64,000 nt of DNA, from positions 122,341 to 186,340 of the forward strand of contig NZ_PPQC01000014.1 in the NCBI RefSeq assembly GCF_002902365.1, in the 5' to 3' direction. The notes beneath the pieces were generated by a model that was not told the DNA's origin, did not search any database, and saw only the letters and a program-made list of their open reading frames with translations. The position numbers and the translations under genes were made by a program. This document shows positions 37,932 to 48,579 of this stretch, in pieces (position 1 is the stretch's first letter; every line of letters starts with the position of its first letter). The stretch comes from Staphylococcus cohnii subsp. cohnii (GTDB taxonomy: Bacteria; Bacillota; Bacilli; Staphylococcales; Staphylococcaceae).

Positions 37932-38023
37932 CGGAGGGAGAAGGATTCGAACCAACGCAAGCAAGATGCTTCTAATTAATATTAACTATTAATTTCCCTT
38001 AAGCCAGACTTGGGTATCCCTCC
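37932..38023 (-). tRNA. Aberrant serine-type tRNA (possible pseudogene or special-purpose tRNA)
   Basis: The minus strand reads GGAGGGA-TA-CCC and so on, ending TCCCTCC-G. The 7-bp acceptor stem is perfect, the D stem is CCC/GGG, the T loop TTCGAAT is intact, the discriminator is G, and a long variable arm (AAGCA/TGCTT) marks it as class II, closest to tRNA-Ser. The anticodon arm is unusual: AATTAAT and ATTAATT pair around the loop AGTTAAT. Read normally this gives anticodon UUA, but position 33 is G instead of U. The T stem has two T-T mismatches, and CCA is not encoded. A TATAAT box at 38046-38041 and a terminator downstream suggest it is still transcribed. Confidence 0.6.
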
Positions 38024-38178
38024 AAAATTTTAATTCTTCTATTATATTGTACTACTTATTTATAAAAATTAAAAGAGTTGTTCAAAATATATAAGCGTTG
38101 TTTTGGTAATTTTCTTCAACTGGAACAACCTATTCAAAAATATATACATATTTTGATAATGAAGAAACTATAAAATTA

Positions 38179-38217
38179 AAAGGCTTGTTTCCTAAACGTT
38201 TTAGGAAACAAGCCTTT
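38179..38217 (-). terminator. Terminator of hmp
   Basis: An 18-bp perfect stem (AAAGGCTTGTTTCCTAAA with its complement, loop of 3) is followed on the minus strand by a TTTTAATTTT run, about 110 bases past hmp. Confidence 0.85.
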
Positions 38218-38330
38218 GGAATATGATACTAAACCAAAATACAACTTTTGGGATTCAGTAGATAAATAAAATACTATGTCTATTTCATAATATTTTTTGA
38301 ATCTATATAAAATGTGTAAACCAAGTTAAA

Positions 38331-39476
38331 TTACACTGAAAAACTCAATCTTGGGATAAATGTTTCAAAATGAATATGCTCCATTGGTACTTCTAATTTT
38401 TGTAATTCTTGAATCATAGCTTTTAAGAATGAATTACCACCACATACATAAACTTCTGTTTCACCATCAAGGTATTGTTTTAATTGTTCAGCGTCTATAA
38501 ATCCGTCTTGATCACGGAAATGTTTATCAAATTGCGCTACTGAAGATTGTGCTGTGATTGCTTCTAACTTTTCTTCAAATGCTACATTTTGAGCATCAGA
38601 TGTGGATTGAAGGAATGTTGAAGTTAAACCAGCATCAACCGCTTCTTTATACATTGAAACGAGAGGTGTAACACCTACGCCAGAACCTAAGAATAATTGT
38701 TTATTATCTTTGTTTGCCAATCCGAATCCACCTACTGGTGCAGATAGCAATAGCGTGTCTCCAACGCTCACTTCATCGTGTAACACTGTAGATACTTCAC
38801 CTTCATGCTCTTCCGTAACGTCTCTACGTACACCGAATGTTAAGAAATCCTTGTCACCATCTACAATAGAATAATGTCTTTTAGCTCTGTATGGCAACTT
38901 CTCACTAGATATGTCTACTGTAATATATTGTCCAGGTACAAATTGACTTAAATCAATGTCGTCTGAAGTTACTGTGAATGATTTAATTATTTCAGTTTCA
39001 TCAGTGATATTTGTTACGGTAAATGGTTTAAAACCATCCCAAGCCATTTTACTGTATACTTCTTTTTCTAAGCCGATAAATGCATCAGCGATTTCTCCAT
39101 ATGCTTTAATCCAAGTTTGGATAATAGGATCTTCTTCTTTTAAACCAGTCACTTGTTGAATTGCCCAAATTAAATTTTCACCAACGATTGGATAATGCTC
39201 AGCTTTTACTTGTAAAGCACAATGCTTGTACACCACAGGCATAATTGCGGGAACAATTGGTGATAAATCCTCTATATTTTCTGCCGCAGCTAACACTGCC
39301 ATCGCCAATGCAGAAGATTGTAATCCTCTTTTTTGGTTCGTTTGATTAAATATATTTTTCAATTCAGGATGTTGTTCAAATAATCTTTTATAGAAAGTTG
39401 ATGTTATTGTCTGTCCTTTATCTTTTAATAATGGCACCGTTTCTCTTATAGTTTGTATCTCTTCTTGATTTAACAT
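38331..39476 (-). CDS. hmp: Flavohemoglobin (nitric oxide dioxygenase)
   Basis: This flavohemoprotein of 381 residues has a globin domain with the key residues Y29, Q53 and proximal H85, then an FAD domain (RHYSIV) and an NAD domain (GVGVTPLVSM). It oxidises nitric oxide to nitrate using NADH and oxygen. I choose ATG 39476, with AGGAGGGG five bases upstream; it gives the standard length, whereas the open frame extends 15 codons further without support. An 18-bp TGTGAAA...CACA dyad at 39540-39557 may be a redox-regulator site. Confidence 0.95.
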   Translation of the reverse strand: MLNQEEIQTIRETVPLLKDKGQTITSTFYKRLFEQHPELKNIFNQTNQKRGLQSSALAMAVLAAAENIEDLSPIVPAIMPVVYKHCALQVKAEHYPIVGENLIWAIQQVTGLKEEDPIIQTWIKAYGEIADAFIGLEKEVYSKMAWDGFKPFTVTNITDETEIIKSFTVTSDDIDLSQFVPGQYITVDISSEKLPYRAKRHYSIVDGDKDFLTFGVRRDVTEEHEGEVSTVLHDEVSVGDTLLLSAPVGGFGLANKDNKQLFLGSGVGVTPLVSMYKEAVDAGLTSTFLQSTSDAQNVAFEEKLEAITAQSSVAQFDKHFRDQDGFIDAEQLKQYLDGETEVYVCGGNSFLKAMIQELQKLEVPMEHIHFETFIPRLSFSV

Positions 39477-39539
39477 AAAACCCCTCCTAGTTATTCCTTC
39501 ACCTCCATTATTGTACGCCATTCGTTTACTTACAAGAGA

Positions 39540-39557
39540 ATGTGTTTTATTTCACAT
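39540..39557 (-). promoter_or_regulatory. Rex-like dyad upstream of hmp
   Basis: On the minus strand ATGTGAAATAAAACACAT matches the outer half-sites of the Rex consensus (TGTGAAA...CACA in 18 bp) but deviates at three inner positions. It lies about 64 bases upstream of the hmp start. Rex senses the NADH/NAD ratio in staphylococci; binding here is an inference. Confidence 0.35.
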
Positions 39558-39705
39558 AATTTTCACATTCAATATTCATTAATTTGTAACTATTTTATGA
39601 TTACAAATTTTTCAAAAGATAACATATAGGAAAACATCGATAACTTTTACTCTTAATATAATTTAAAATAAACTATATTTTTTACAATTGATTTTAACAA
39701 AAATT

Positions 39706-39752
39706 AAAAACCACATGCACCTTGCTGTTAAATGGCTTGGCTTGTGGTTTTA
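39706..39752 (-). terminator. Terminator of the parB-like gene
   Basis: AAAACCACA and TGTGGTTTT flank a 27-base loop that can pair further. The minus strand continues TTTTTAATTTTTG. It lies about 75 bases past the ParB stop. Confidence 0.7.
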
Positions 39753-39826
39753 ACTCTTTTATTTACTCTTATTAATTTGTTTTAAAAATGCTTTACACTT
39801 ATTAATTAGCAAATGAAAATTTTATT

Positions 39827-40660
39827 TTAATTATATTTCTCATTCAATTGGTGTATCAACCTTCTGAACTCAGTTTCAGATTTAAATTCAAAAGTGATAT
39901 AACCTTTTTTATTTTTGTTAGAAATCGTCACTGCTGAACCATATTGTTCTTTTAGTTGTCGCTCTTGCTGTTGAATAAACTTTGGTTTTTTAGTTGCTTG
40001 TTGTTTATCTGTACTCTTTTGTTTATCTTCATTGTTTTCATTTACATACTGTTCTAATGTGCGTACACTCCAAGACTCCTGGAAGGCTTGCTCAGCTATG
40101 CTTTTCATCTTTTGTTTATCTTTTATCCCTAATAACGTGCGTCCATGTGCACCCGATAATTTATTATCTTTAACCATTTGAGTAATTTCCTTAGGCAATT
40201 GTAATAAACGCAACATGTTGGCAATATAAGGCCTAGATTTACTTAATCGCTGGGCAACTTCTTGCTGAGTCAGCTCTAAATCATCCATTAGCTTACGATA
40301 ACTTTCTGCTTCCTCAATTGCATTTAAATCTTCACGCTGCAAATTTTCAATCACAGCGAGTTCCATCATGTCTTCATCAGATAGCACTTTAACAATAGCT
40401 GGTATAGTCGTTGAACCTGCTAGCTTTGAAGCGCGATAACGTCGTTCTCCTACTACAATGTTATAACCAGATATTGTTTTTCGTAACACGATAGGCTGTA
40501 AAATACCATGAAGTTTTATCGACTCAGCTAAATCTTCTAAACGTTCTTGATCAAATGTTTTTCTGGGTTGATAAGGATTAGGTTTAATGCTGTTAATTGC
40601 AATTTCTTTTACGTGTGCATTGTGATCTACTTTGAGTCGTTCATCTATAGAATCATTCAT
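39827..40660 (-). CDS. parB: ParB/Spo0J family chromosome partitioning protein
   Basis: This protein of 277 residues has a ParB CTP-binding domain with the GERRYR box at 71-76 and the ENLQREDLN motif, a central helix-turn-helix (TQQEVAQRLSKSRPYIAN), a lysine/glutamine-rich linker and a C-terminal dimerisation domain. It loads on parS sites and recruits SMC for chromosome segregation. No parA lies beside it, as is usual in staphylococci, which encode ParB beside the met operon. I see no parS (TGTTTCACGTGAAACA) in this window. Noc is the nearest alternative family; the location favours ParB. Confidence 0.9.
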   Translation of the reverse strand: MNDSIDERLKVDHNAHVKEIAINSIKPNPYQPRKTFDQERLEDLAESIKLHGILQPIVLRKTISGYNIVVGERRYRASKLAGSTTIPAIVKVLSDEDMMELAVIENLQREDLNAIEEAESYRKLMDDLELTQQEVAQRLSKSRPYIANMLRLLQLPKEITQMVKDNKLSGAHGRTLLGIKDKQKMKSIAEQAFQESWSVRTLEQYVNENNEDKQKSTDKQQATKKPKFIQQQERQLKEQYGSAVTISNKNKKGYITFEFKSETEFRRLIHQLNEKYN

Positions 40661-40762
40661 TTTTTACACCTACTTTTTTAAATAAAATAATTTTTTAGTT
40701 AGACATAGTATATCATCACAGTAACAATGAAAAATATTATTTTAAATTATCGGTTAAATCAA

Positions 40763-40808
40763 AATTTTCAGATAAGTTGTTGACAAAAGCTATTTTAATG
40801 TGTAATCT
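40763..40808 (+). promoter_or_regulatory. met operon promoter with CodY-like box
   Basis: AATTTTCAGATAAGT (40763-40777) matches 13 of 15 positions of the CodY consensus AATTTTCWGAAAATT. It is followed at 40780-40785 by a perfect -35 TTGACA, a 17-base spacer and TAATCT (40803-40808). Repression of the staphylococcal met operon by CodY is known; this layout fits it. Confidence 0.75.
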
Positions 40809-40814
40809 AAGTGA

Positions 40815-41246
40815 TAACAAATTCGAAATAGCAACACACAGTAATAAGGAAAGTAGAACTTACACTGCTGACACAGAGAGTCTTCACTTGCTGAAAGAAG
40901 ACACAGAAAGAAAGTTTGAAAATGACCTTTGAGTGTTGATGCCAATATGAGGTGTCAACGGGATCGCCCGTTATAGCGATACAGTATTAACATTTTGTTT
41001 AATGGCGTACTGGATTATTCCAAGCGTTGCATATGTCGTTAATACTCATTTCACTTTCAGTGACAGTGAGTTTTTTATTTGAACATATTACGGTAGCGCA
41101 AGTTCAGTACAAGTAATTAATGCAATTTGGCGTACTGGACAAGGTTACTTTAGTGATAAAGTAATGAACAAAGGTGGTACCGCGAGCTAAGCTTTCGTCC
41201 TTTACATCCGATTGAATCGGGTTTAAAGGACGGAAGCTTTTTTTAT
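40815..41246 (+). ncRNA. T-box riboswitch leader (methionine)
   Basis: This long leader ahead of metI contains the T-box core AAGGTGGTACCGCG (41171-41184), which pairs with the tRNA acceptor end. It ends in an intrinsic terminator whose stem (AGCTTTCGTCCTTTA with TAAAGGACGGAAGCT) is followed by TTTTTTT at about 41239-41245. The upstream half holds Stem I with AGAA-type elements and an ATG specifier candidate. Staphylococcal met leaders respond to uncharged initiator tRNA-Met, so the metICFE genes are read only when methionine is short. The 5' end is set by the TAATCT box at 40803. Confidence 0.92.
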
Positions 41247-41270
41247 TTTTTAAAGGAGGTTATCTGTATT

Positions 41271-42374
41271 ATGAAAAATACTGAGTTATCACAAATTGCA
41301 CTAACACAAGATGCAACCGGAGCGATTGCAAATCCAATCTATTTATCAACAGCATATCAGCATCCTCATTTAGGAACATCAACTGGTTTTGATTATACAA
41401 GAACTAAAAATCCTACCCGTTCAGCTTTTGAAGAATCATTTGCCAAGTTGGAACGTGGTACTGCTTCATTTGCAACTGCAAGTGGCATGGCAGCCATACA
41501 ATTAATATGTAATTTATTTAAAGCTGGCGATGAAATACTCGTTTCATTCGACCTTTATGGTGGCACATTTAGACTATTTGATTTTTATGAGCAACAATAC
41601 GGTGTACATTTCAAATATGTAGATTTCTTAAACTATGAAACAGTCAAAGAAAGCATTACAGAAAATACTAAAGCACTATTTATAGAAACGATTTCAAACC
41701 CACAAATGCAAGAAGTAGATGTTGATCCATATTATATTTTAAGTAAAAAACATCACTTATTAACGATTATAGACAACACTTTTTTAACCCCTTATCTCTC
41801 AACACCACTTGAAGATGGTGCAGATATTGTACTACATTCTGCTACAAAATACATAGGTGGTCATAATGATGTACTTGCTGGTGTAGTAACAGTTAAAGAT
41901 GCAAATTTGGCTGAAAAATTAGGTGAATTCCATAACATGATTGGTGCAACTTTATCACCTTTTGACAGCTACTTACTGCAACGTGGTTTAAAGACATTGC
42001 ATTTAAGAATGGATCGTTCAGAATATAATGCTCAATTATTAGCCAAACGATGTTACAACTTAAAAGGCATTGACCAAGTCTTATATTGTGGTCGAACAGG
42101 AATGATGAGTCTACGTTTAAATAAAAATTATAAAGCCGATAAATTTTTAGAAAACTTAAAAGTATGTATTTTTGCAGAAAGTTTGGGCGGAACAGAAACA
42201 TTTATAACATTTCCATATACACAAACACACGTTGATATGCCAGATGAAGAAAAAGAAAAACGCGGCATTGATGAACATTTACTAAGATTATCCATCGGTG
42301 TGGAAGATTACGAAGATATTGAACAAGACATTATACAAGCATTAGAAAAATCTAAAGAAAGCGTGATTATATGA
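41271..42374 (+). CDS. metI: Cystathionine gamma-synthase / O-acetylhomoserine (thiol)-lyase
   Basis: This PLP-dependent transsulfuration enzyme of 367 residues has the fold-type I motifs: YTRTKNPTR near the phosphate site, ASGMAAIQL, YGGTFRLF, and the PLP lysine in HSATKYIGGHND. It makes cystathionine from an activated homoserine and cysteine; MetI enzymes of Bacillus can also use sulfide directly. It is the first gene after the T-box; AAAGGAGG precedes the ATG. The stop overlaps the metC start by four bases. Confidence 0.94.
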   Translation: MKNTELSQIALTQDATGAIANPIYLSTAYQHPHLGTSTGFDYTRTKNPTRSAFEESFAKLERGTASFATASGMAAIQLICNLFKAGDEILVSFDLYGGTFRLFDFYEQQYGVHFKYVDFLNYETVKESITENTKALFIETISNPQMQEVDVDPYYILSKKHHLLTIIDNTFLTPYLSTPLEDGADIVLHSATKYIGGHNDVLAGVVTVKDANLAEKLGEFHNMIGATLSPFDSYLLQRGLKTLHLRMDRSEYNAQLLAKRCYNLKGIDQVLYCGRTGMMSLRLNKNYKADKFLENLKVCIFAESLGGTETFITFPYTQTHVDMPDEEKEKRGIDEHLLRLSIGVEDYEDIEQDIIQALEKSKESVII

Positions 42375-43546
42375 GTTTATCAAAAGAAACAGAAGTGATA
42401 TTTGACGCACAAAGAGGTGTTGATTACGATTCAGCTAACCCACCATTATATGCTTCTTCAACATTTCATCAAAAAGTTTTAGGTGGCGACGCTAAATATG
42501 ATTATGCGCGAAGTGGCAACCCCAATCGTGCTTTGTTAGAAGAAAAATTAGCAGCACTTGAAGGCGGCGATTACGCATTTGCTTACGCATCAGGTATTGC
42601 AGCTATTTCAGCTGTACTACTTACATTAAATGCAGGTGATCATGTCATTCTACCCGATGATGTCTATGGTGGTACTTTCAGATTAACAGAACAAATCTTA
42701 ACACGTTTTAATATTCAATTTACGACGGTAGACACAACACGATTACAAGATATCGAGGAAGCGATTCAATCAAATACAAAACTGATTTATATTGAAACAC
42801 CATCTAATCCATTATTTAAAATCACTGATATTAAAGGCGTCTCTCGTATCACACAGCAACACGAACTATTACTCGCTGTTGATAATACATTTATGACGCC
42901 ACTTGGTCAGTCACCTTTAGCTTTAGGTGCAGATATCGTCGTACATAGCGCTACAAAATTCTTGGGCGGCCATAGTGATATTATTGCTGGCGCTGCTATC
43001 ACAAACAATAAAGCAGTAGCAGACGCACTTTATCTATTACAAAACGGTACTGGAACTGCACTATCTGCACATGATTGCTGGACATTAGCACAACACTTAA
43101 AAACATTGTCTGTACGTTTCAATCAATCTGTGGCAAATGCACAGCAAGTTTATGATTTCTTAGCGCAGCGCGAAGAAATTGCAGAAGTTTATTACCCGGG
43201 AAATGACAAGTTACACTTATCTCAAGCAAAACATGGGGGTGCTGTTTTAGGTTTAAGACTTAAAGATGAATCGAAAGCACAAGCTTTTGTAGATGCGCTC
43301 ACACTGCCACTTGTTTCTGTAAGTTTGGGTGGTGTCGAGACTATTTTATCTCACCCTGCTACTATGTCTCATGCTGCTGTACCAAAAAAAGTTCGTGAAG
43401 CACGCAATATAACGTTTGGATTATTCAGATTAAGTGTAGGCTTAGAAAATGCTGACGAATTAATTGCTGATTTAAACTACGCACTGAAGGAGGCTTTCAA
43501 TGAGTCAACTCATCAACAAACTGAAACAGAACATTTTAGTCGCTGA
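42371..43546 (+). CDS. metC: Cystathionine beta-lyase
   Basis: This 391-residue paralogue of MetI has YDYARSGNPNR, AYASGIAAIS, YGGTFRLT and the PLP lysine in HSATKFLGGHSD. It cleaves cystathionine to homocysteine, pyruvate and ammonia. It overlaps metI at its start by four bases and metF at its end by 47 bases, which implies tight translational coupling. The order metI-metC-metF-metE supports MetC here rather than a second synthase. Confidence 0.93.
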   Translation: MSLSKETEVIFDAQRGVDYDSANPPLYASSTFHQKVLGGDAKYDYARSGNPNRALLEEKLAALEGGDYAFAYASGIAAISAVLLTLNAGDHVILPDDVYGGTFRLTEQILTRFNIQFTTVDTTRLQDIEEAIQSNTKLIYIETPSNPLFKITDIKGVSRITQQHELLLAVDNTFMTPLGQSPLALGADIVVHSATKFLGGHSDIIAGAAITNNKAVADALYLLQNGTGTALSAHDCWTLAQHLKTLSVRFNQSVANAQQVYDFLAQREEIAEVYYPGNDKLHLSQAKHGGAVLGLRLKDESKAQAFVDALTLPLVSVSLGGVETILSHPATMSHAAVPKKVREARNITFGLFRLSVGLENADELIADLNYALKEAFNESTHQQTETEHFSR

Positions 43547-45341
43547 TGGTGCAATGGGAACCATTCTATATTCTGATGGTCTAGATACTTGTCCAGAAGC
43601 ATATAATTTAACCCATCCTGACAAAATAGAACGGATACACCGCTCCTACATTGAATCTGGTGCTGATATTATTCAGACCAATACTTATGGTGCCAACTTT
43701 GAAAAGTTAAAGGTATTTGGTTTAGAACACAAAGTTAAAGAAATACACAAAGCTGCAGTACAAATTGCCAAAAAAGCAGCTAATGATGAAACATTTATAT
43801 TAGGTACTGTTGGTGGATTTAGAGGTGTGAAACAGGAAGATTTAGGTTTAGAAGCCATTCAATATCATACAGAAATCCAAGTGGATACTTTGATTGAAGA
43901 AGGTGTCGATGGTTTACTTTTCGAAACCTATTATGATTTAGAAGAACTTACTAATATTATTCAAGCTACAAAACGGAAACATCGTATTCCTATCATTGCT
44001 CAATTAACTGCTTTAAACACAAATTATTTAAGAGATGGTACGGAAATTAATACAGCTTTACAACGCGTTGTTGACAGTGGTGCTGATATCGTTGGACTCA
44101 ATTGTCACCATGGTCCTCATCACATGCAGCAATCTTTTTCACATATTGAATTACCTGACAATGCGTATCTATCTTGCTATCCCAATGCAAGTTTATTAGA
44201 TATTGAAAACAGTCGATTTAAATATAGTGACAATGCCGAATACTTTGGTAAAGTGGCGGAACAATTGATTCAAGAAGGCGTTAGGATTATCGGGGGATGT
44301 TGTGGGACTACACCAGAACATATTCAATACATTAAGTCCTCAGTAGCCAATCTCAAACCGGTATCCACTAAAAATGTAATCCCTATAAAAAAATATAATA
44401 GTCCTTCGCATGTCAATACACAGCAACAAAATTTAACAACTAAAGTTAAAGCACGACCTACGATTATAGTAGAATTAGACACGCCAAAGCACTTAGATAC
44501 AGAAACATTTTTCAGAAATATCAAAAAACTCGACGATGCTCAAATTGATGCAGTGACCTTAGCAGATAACTCCTTAGCTACTGTGCGTATCAGTAATGTT
44601 GCAGCAGCGAGTATTATCAAACAACAATATGATATTGAACCGCTCGTTCACATTACTTGCCGCGACCGTAATCTCATTGGACTGCAATCACATTTATTAG
44701 GGTTATCCTTACTAAATGTGAATGAAATTTTAACCATTACAGGAGATCCATCAAAAATTGGTCACTTGCCAGGAGCAACGAATGTTTATGATGTGAATTC
44801 CAAAGGTTTAACAGAAATTGCATTACGCTTTAACGAAGGTATTAACACTGATGGTGATGCGCTGAAGACGAAAACAAATTTCAACATCGCAGGTGCTTTT
44901 GATCCGAATGTTCGTAAACTCGAAGGTTCAGTCAAACGTGCTGAGAAAAAAATAGAAAGTGGCACACACTACTTTATAACACAGCCAGTTTATAGCACTG
45001 AAAAAATCGAAGAAATATATGAAGCAACCAAACATTTGGACGTACCATTCTTTATTGGCATTATGCCAGTCACTAGTTATAATAATGCACTATTTTTACA
45101 CAACGAAGTGCCTGGTATTAAACTGTCCGAAGACATTTTAGAACAATTTGAAGCTGTTAAAGATGATAAAGAAAAAACGAAAGCATTAAGCCTTAAACTT
45201 TCTAAAGAACTTATAGATACCGTTCATAAATATTTTAACGGTTTATATTTAATTACACCGTTCCAGAAAGTAGATTACACTTTAGCACTTGCATCATATT
45301 CACAATCAATTACTTCAAGTAAACAGGAGGCAATATTATGA
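43500..45341 (+). CDS. metF: Bifunctional homocysteine S-methyltransferase / methylenetetrahydrofolate reductase
   Basis: This 613-residue fusion of the Bacillus YitJ type has two domains. Residues 1 to about 290 are a homocysteine methyltransferase domain with zinc ligands near GLNCHHGP and GGCCGTT. From about 320 to the end is a MetF TIM barrel ([11 protein letters not shown] and [13 protein letters not shown] motifs, here YFITQPVYS). The second domain makes methyl-tetrahydrofolate for MetE; the first may methylate homocysteine with another donor. AAGGAGG lies inside metC. The stop overlaps the metE start. Confidence 0.93.
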   Translation: MSQLINKLKQNILVADGAMGTILYSDGLDTCPEAYNLTHPDKIERIHRSYIESGADIIQTNTYGANFEKLKVFGLEHKVKEIHKAAVQIAKKAANDETFILGTVGGFRGVKQEDLGLEAIQYHTEIQVDTLIEEGVDGLLFETYYDLEELTNIIQATKRKHRIPIIAQLTALNTNYLRDGTEINTALQRVVDSGADIVGLNCHHGPHHMQQSFSHIELPDNAYLSCYPNASLLDIENSRFKYSDNAEYFGKVAEQLIQEGVRIIGGCCGTTPEHIQYIKSSVANLKPVSTKNVIPIKKYNSPSHVNTQQQNLTTKVKARPTIIVELDTPKHLDTETFFRNIKKLDDAQIDAVTLADNSLATVRISNVAAASIIKQQYDIEPLVHITCRDRNLIGLQSHLLGLSLLNVNEILTITGDPSKIGHLPGATNVYDVNSKGLTEIALRFNEGINTDGDALKTKTNFNIAGAFDPNVRKLEGSVKRAEKKIESGTHYFITQPVYSTEKIEEIYEATKHLDVPFFIGIMPVTSYNNALFLHNEVPGIKLSEDILEQFEAVKDDKEKTKALSLKLSKELIDTVHKYFNGLYLITPFQKVDYTLALASYSQSITSSKQEAIL

Positions 45342-47581
45342 CAATTCAAACATCAAATTTAGGTTTCCCAAGATTAGGTAGAAAAAGAGAGTGGAAAAAA
45401 GCAATAGAAAGTTACTGGGCTAATAAAATAGATGCCCCTACATTAAATCAACAATTAACAGACTTGCATAAAGAGAATTTATTGCTACAAAAGAACTATA
45501 ATTTAACAAGTGTCCCTGTCGGAGATTTCTCTCTTTATGATCATATACTTGATACATCATTATTATTCAACATTATTCCAGAACGTTTCCAAGGCAGAGC
45601 ATTAGACAATGATTTATTATTCGACATTGCTAGAGGTAACAAGGAACATGTTGCAAGTGCATTAATCAAATGGTTCAACACAAATTATCATTATATTGTT
45701 CCTGAATGGGACAACGTAGAGCCAAAATTGAATGACAACGTATTATTAGAGCGTTTCAAATATGCACAATCTATTAATGTGAATGCACACCCAGTGATTG
45801 TGGGTCCAATAACATTCGTCAAACTTTCTAAAGGAGGTTCACAATCATTTGAAGAAAAAGTAAATACATTATTGCCTTTATATAAAGAAGTTTTACAGTC
45901 TTTAGTAGATGCAGGCGCGGAATACATTCAAATCGATGAACCTGTACTTGTGGAAGATGATAGTGCATCATTTGAAGATATTACACGTACTGCTTATAAC
46001 TATTTTGACGAAGCAGGCTTAAGTAATCATCTTGTGATTCAAACTTATTTTGAACGTGTAAATTTAAAATTCCTAAACAGCTTACCTGTAAAAGGATTAG
46101 GTTTAGATTTTGTACACGATAATGGCTATAACTTAAAACAAATTAAAGATGGAGACTTAGACAAAAACAAATCACTTTACGCAGGTATTATAGATGGTCG
46201 TAATGTGTGGGCAGCAGATATTGAAGCTAAAAAATCATTAATCGACACATTACAAAATGCTACAAATAACCTTGTCATTCAACCATCTTCTTCTCTATTA
46301 CATGTGCCAGTATCATTAGACGATGAAACATTAGATGAATCTATCGCAGAGGGCTTGAGTTTTGCCACTGAAAAATTAGATGAATTAGATGCTTTAAGAC
46401 GATTATTTAATGACGATGACAGCCAAAAATTTGATGAATTGAAAGCACGTTATGATCGCTTCCAAAATCAATCATTCAAAAACCTAGAGTATGATTTCGA
46501 CAGTGTACGTACTACACGTCAGTCACCATTTAAAGTACGTAAAAAAGCACAAGATGCACGTCTTAACTTACCTGATTTACCAACAACAACGATTGGATCA
46601 TTCCCGCAATCACAAGAAGTAAGAAAATTCCGTGCAGATTGGAAAAATAATCGAATTACAGATGAAGATTATAAAACATTTTTAAAAAATGAAATTGCGC
46701 GCTGGATTAAAATCCAAGAAGATATCGGCTTAGATGTCTTAGTACATGGTGAATTTGAGCGAAATGACATGGTAGAATTCTTCGGCGAAAAATTACAAGG
46801 CTTCTTAGTGACGAAGTATGGATGGGTGCAATCATACGGTTCACGTGCGGTAAAACCACCAATCATTTATGGTGATGTAAAATGGACAGAGCCTTTAACA
46901 GTCAAAGAGACACTTTATGCACAAAGTTTAACGGATAGACCAGTAAAAGGTATGCTTACAGGACCTGTGACGATCTTAAATTGGTCATTTGAACGTGTAG
47001 ACTTACCACGTGAAACTGTACAGGACCAAATTGCATTAGCGATTAATGAAGAAGTTTTAGCTTTAGAAAAAGCTGGCATCCAAATTATTCAAGTTGATGA
47101 ACCAGCATTGAGAGAAGGTTTGCCATTACGTTCAGAATATCATGAAGATTATCTTAATAAAGCTGTCCGTTCATTTAAATTAGCTACATCATCTGTTGCC
47201 GATGAAACGCAAATTCATACACATATGTGCTATTCTCAATTTGGACAAATCATTCATGCTATCTATGATTTAGATGCAGATGTTATTTCAATAGAGACAT
47301 CTCGTAGCCATGGTGACTTAATTAAAGATTTTGAAGATATTACTTATGACTTAGGTATCGGATTAGGGGTATATGATATCCATAGTCCACGTATCCCTAC
47401 TGAATCTGAAATCACTGAAGCGATTAACCGCGCTTTACAAGAAATTGACCGTTCTTTATTCTGGGTTAATCCAGATTGTGGTTTGAAAACACGTAAAGAG
47501 GACGAAGTAAGAGAAGCATTGACTGTGCTTGTGAATTCAGTAGACAAATTACGTAAATCAACAAACCCAGCAACAGTTTAA
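45338..47581 (+). CDS. metE: Cobalamin-independent methionine synthase
   Basis: This 747-residue protein has two homologous barrels. The C-terminal one carries the zinc ligands (HMCYS near residue 630 and the late PDCGLKTR cysteine) and the [10 protein letters not shown] motif. It moves the methyl group of methyl-tetrahydropteroyl-triglutamate to homocysteine, making methionine. It uses no cobalamin, in line with the lack of B12 genes. CAGGAGG precedes the ATG, which overlaps the metF stop. Full length for the family. Confidence 0.96.
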   Translation: MTIQTSNLGFPRLGRKREWKKAIESYWANKIDAPTLNQQLTDLHKENLLLQKNYNLTSVPVGDFSLYDHILDTSLLFNIIPERFQGRALDNDLLFDIARGNKEHVASALIKWFNTNYHYIVPEWDNVEPKLNDNVLLERFKYAQSINVNAHPVIVGPITFVKLSKGGSQSFEEKVNTLLPLYKEVLQSLVDAGAEYIQIDEPVLVEDDSASFEDITRTAYNYFDEAGLSNHLVIQTYFERVNLKFLNSLPVKGLGLDFVHDNGYNLKQIKDGDLDKNKSLYAGIIDGRNVWAADIEAKKSLIDTLQNATNNLVIQPSSSLLHVPVSLDDETLDESIAEGLSFATEKLDELDALRRLFNDDDSQKFDELKARYDRFQNQSFKNLEYDFDSVRTTRQSPFKVRKKAQDARLNLPDLPTTTIGSFPQSQEVRKFRADWKNNRITDEDYKTFLKNEIARWIKIQEDIGLDVLVHGEFERNDMVEFFGEKLQGFLVTKYGWVQSYGSRAVKPPIIYGDVKWTEPLTVKETLYAQSLTDRPVKGMLTGPVTILNWSFERVDLPRETVQDQIALAINEEVLALEKAGIQIIQVDEPALREGLPLRSEYHEDYLNKAVRSFKLATSSVADETQIHTHMCYSQFGQIIHAIYDLDADVISIETSRSHGDLIKDFEDITYDLGIGLGVYDIHSPRIPTESEITEAINRALQEIDRSLFWVNPDCGLKTRKEDEVREALTVLVNSVDKLRKSTNPATV

Positions 47582-47604
47582 TCATTATGACGAAGGTGAT
47601 ATCA

Positions 47605-48345
47605 ATGAATTATCCACTATGGGAACAGTTAGAACAATTAAAAACTTCAACATGGGTAGATTTAACCCATACATTTGATGAAACCATTCCATGTTTTAGT
47701 GAATTTGAACGCGCCAAAGTCTCTACACTATTTAATGTTGCTGACGATGGCTTCTATGTCCAAAATTGGAATATTGTGACTCAGTATGGGACACACATAG
47801 ATGCGCCGATACATTTTGTCGAAAAAACACGCTATCTTCATGAAATTGATTTAAAAGAACTCGTATTACCACTCGTTGTTTTAGATTTTTCACAAGAAGT
47901 AGCAGCTGATGCTGACTTTATTTTAACGCGTGAGCATATTAAACAATGGGAAGCTGAACATGGTTCAATCGAACCAGGCACTTTTGTTGCCTTTCGTAGC
48001 GATTGGTCCAAACGGTGGCCAGATATTGAACGCTTTGAAAATAAAGATGCAGAAGGACAACTACATTTACCTGGTTGGGGCTTGGATGCCTTACAATATT
48101 TACTAGAAGATAGACAAGTCAAATCAATCGGCCATGAAACATTCGATACAGATGCTTCCGTAGATGTTGCCAAAAACGGTGATATTGTCGGAGAGCGTTA
48201 CGTATTAGGTCAAGATACTTTCCAACTTGAGTTACTAACCAATTTGAATCAACTGCCTACACGAGGCGCCATTATTTATGCTATTAGTCCAAAACCAAAC
48301 AAAGCACCTGGTTTTCCAGTACGTGCCTTTGCTATCAAACCATAA
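47605..48345 (+). CDS. Cyclase family protein (kynurenine formamidase-like)
   Basis: This 246-residue metal-dependent hydrolase has the family motif QYGTHIDAPIHF, which supplies zinc or manganese ligands, and the later HETFDTDAS. The family includes arylformamidase KynB and isatin hydrolase; with no tryptophan catabolism here, the true substrate is open. I start at ATG 47605, with AAGGTGAT four bases upstream; an ATG at 47587 has no ribosome site. It lies 23 bases past metE, in the position of the last gene of the staphylococcal met operon, so it is probably co-transcribed and under T-box control. Confidence 0.82.
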   Translation: MNYPLWEQLEQLKTSTWVDLTHTFDETIPCFSEFERAKVSTLFNVADDGFYVQNWNIVTQYGTHIDAPIHFVEKTRYLHEIDLKELVLPLVVLDFSQEVAADADFILTREHIKQWEAEHGSIEPGTFVAFRSDWSKRWPDIERFENKDAEGQLHLPGWGLDALQYLLEDRQVKSIGHETFDTDASVDVAKNGDIVGERYVLGQDTFQLELLTNLNQLPTRGAIIYAISPKPNKAPGFPVRAFAIKP

Positions 48346-48579
48346 ACATGATGCGAGACCGTCCATTTCGCCTCTATAATGTGAAACTTATAAAACCTAG
48401 CCATTATAATATATAAGAAATTGAGCACTTCTTATATTGATATTTCTCTTTTATAAATCATAAATAAATTCTAAAGTATGATTATGTTGATGCGTAACGA
48501 TTTAAAATGATACTACACAGATCATTATCATTTGCTGTTTATAGAAGCCAACATATTAAATCATATTACCAACTTAACT

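Noticed and set aside
40661..40780. Possible parS site near parB
   Set aside because: I looked for TGTTTCACGTGAAACA-like dyads around parB and elsewhere and saw none; the TTTACGTGTGAAACA near 21050 is part of a terminator.
48481..48545. Second Fur-like sequence (ATCATTATCATT) before the CysJ paralogue
   Set aside because: Only one half-site matches the consensus, and it is far from the promoter.
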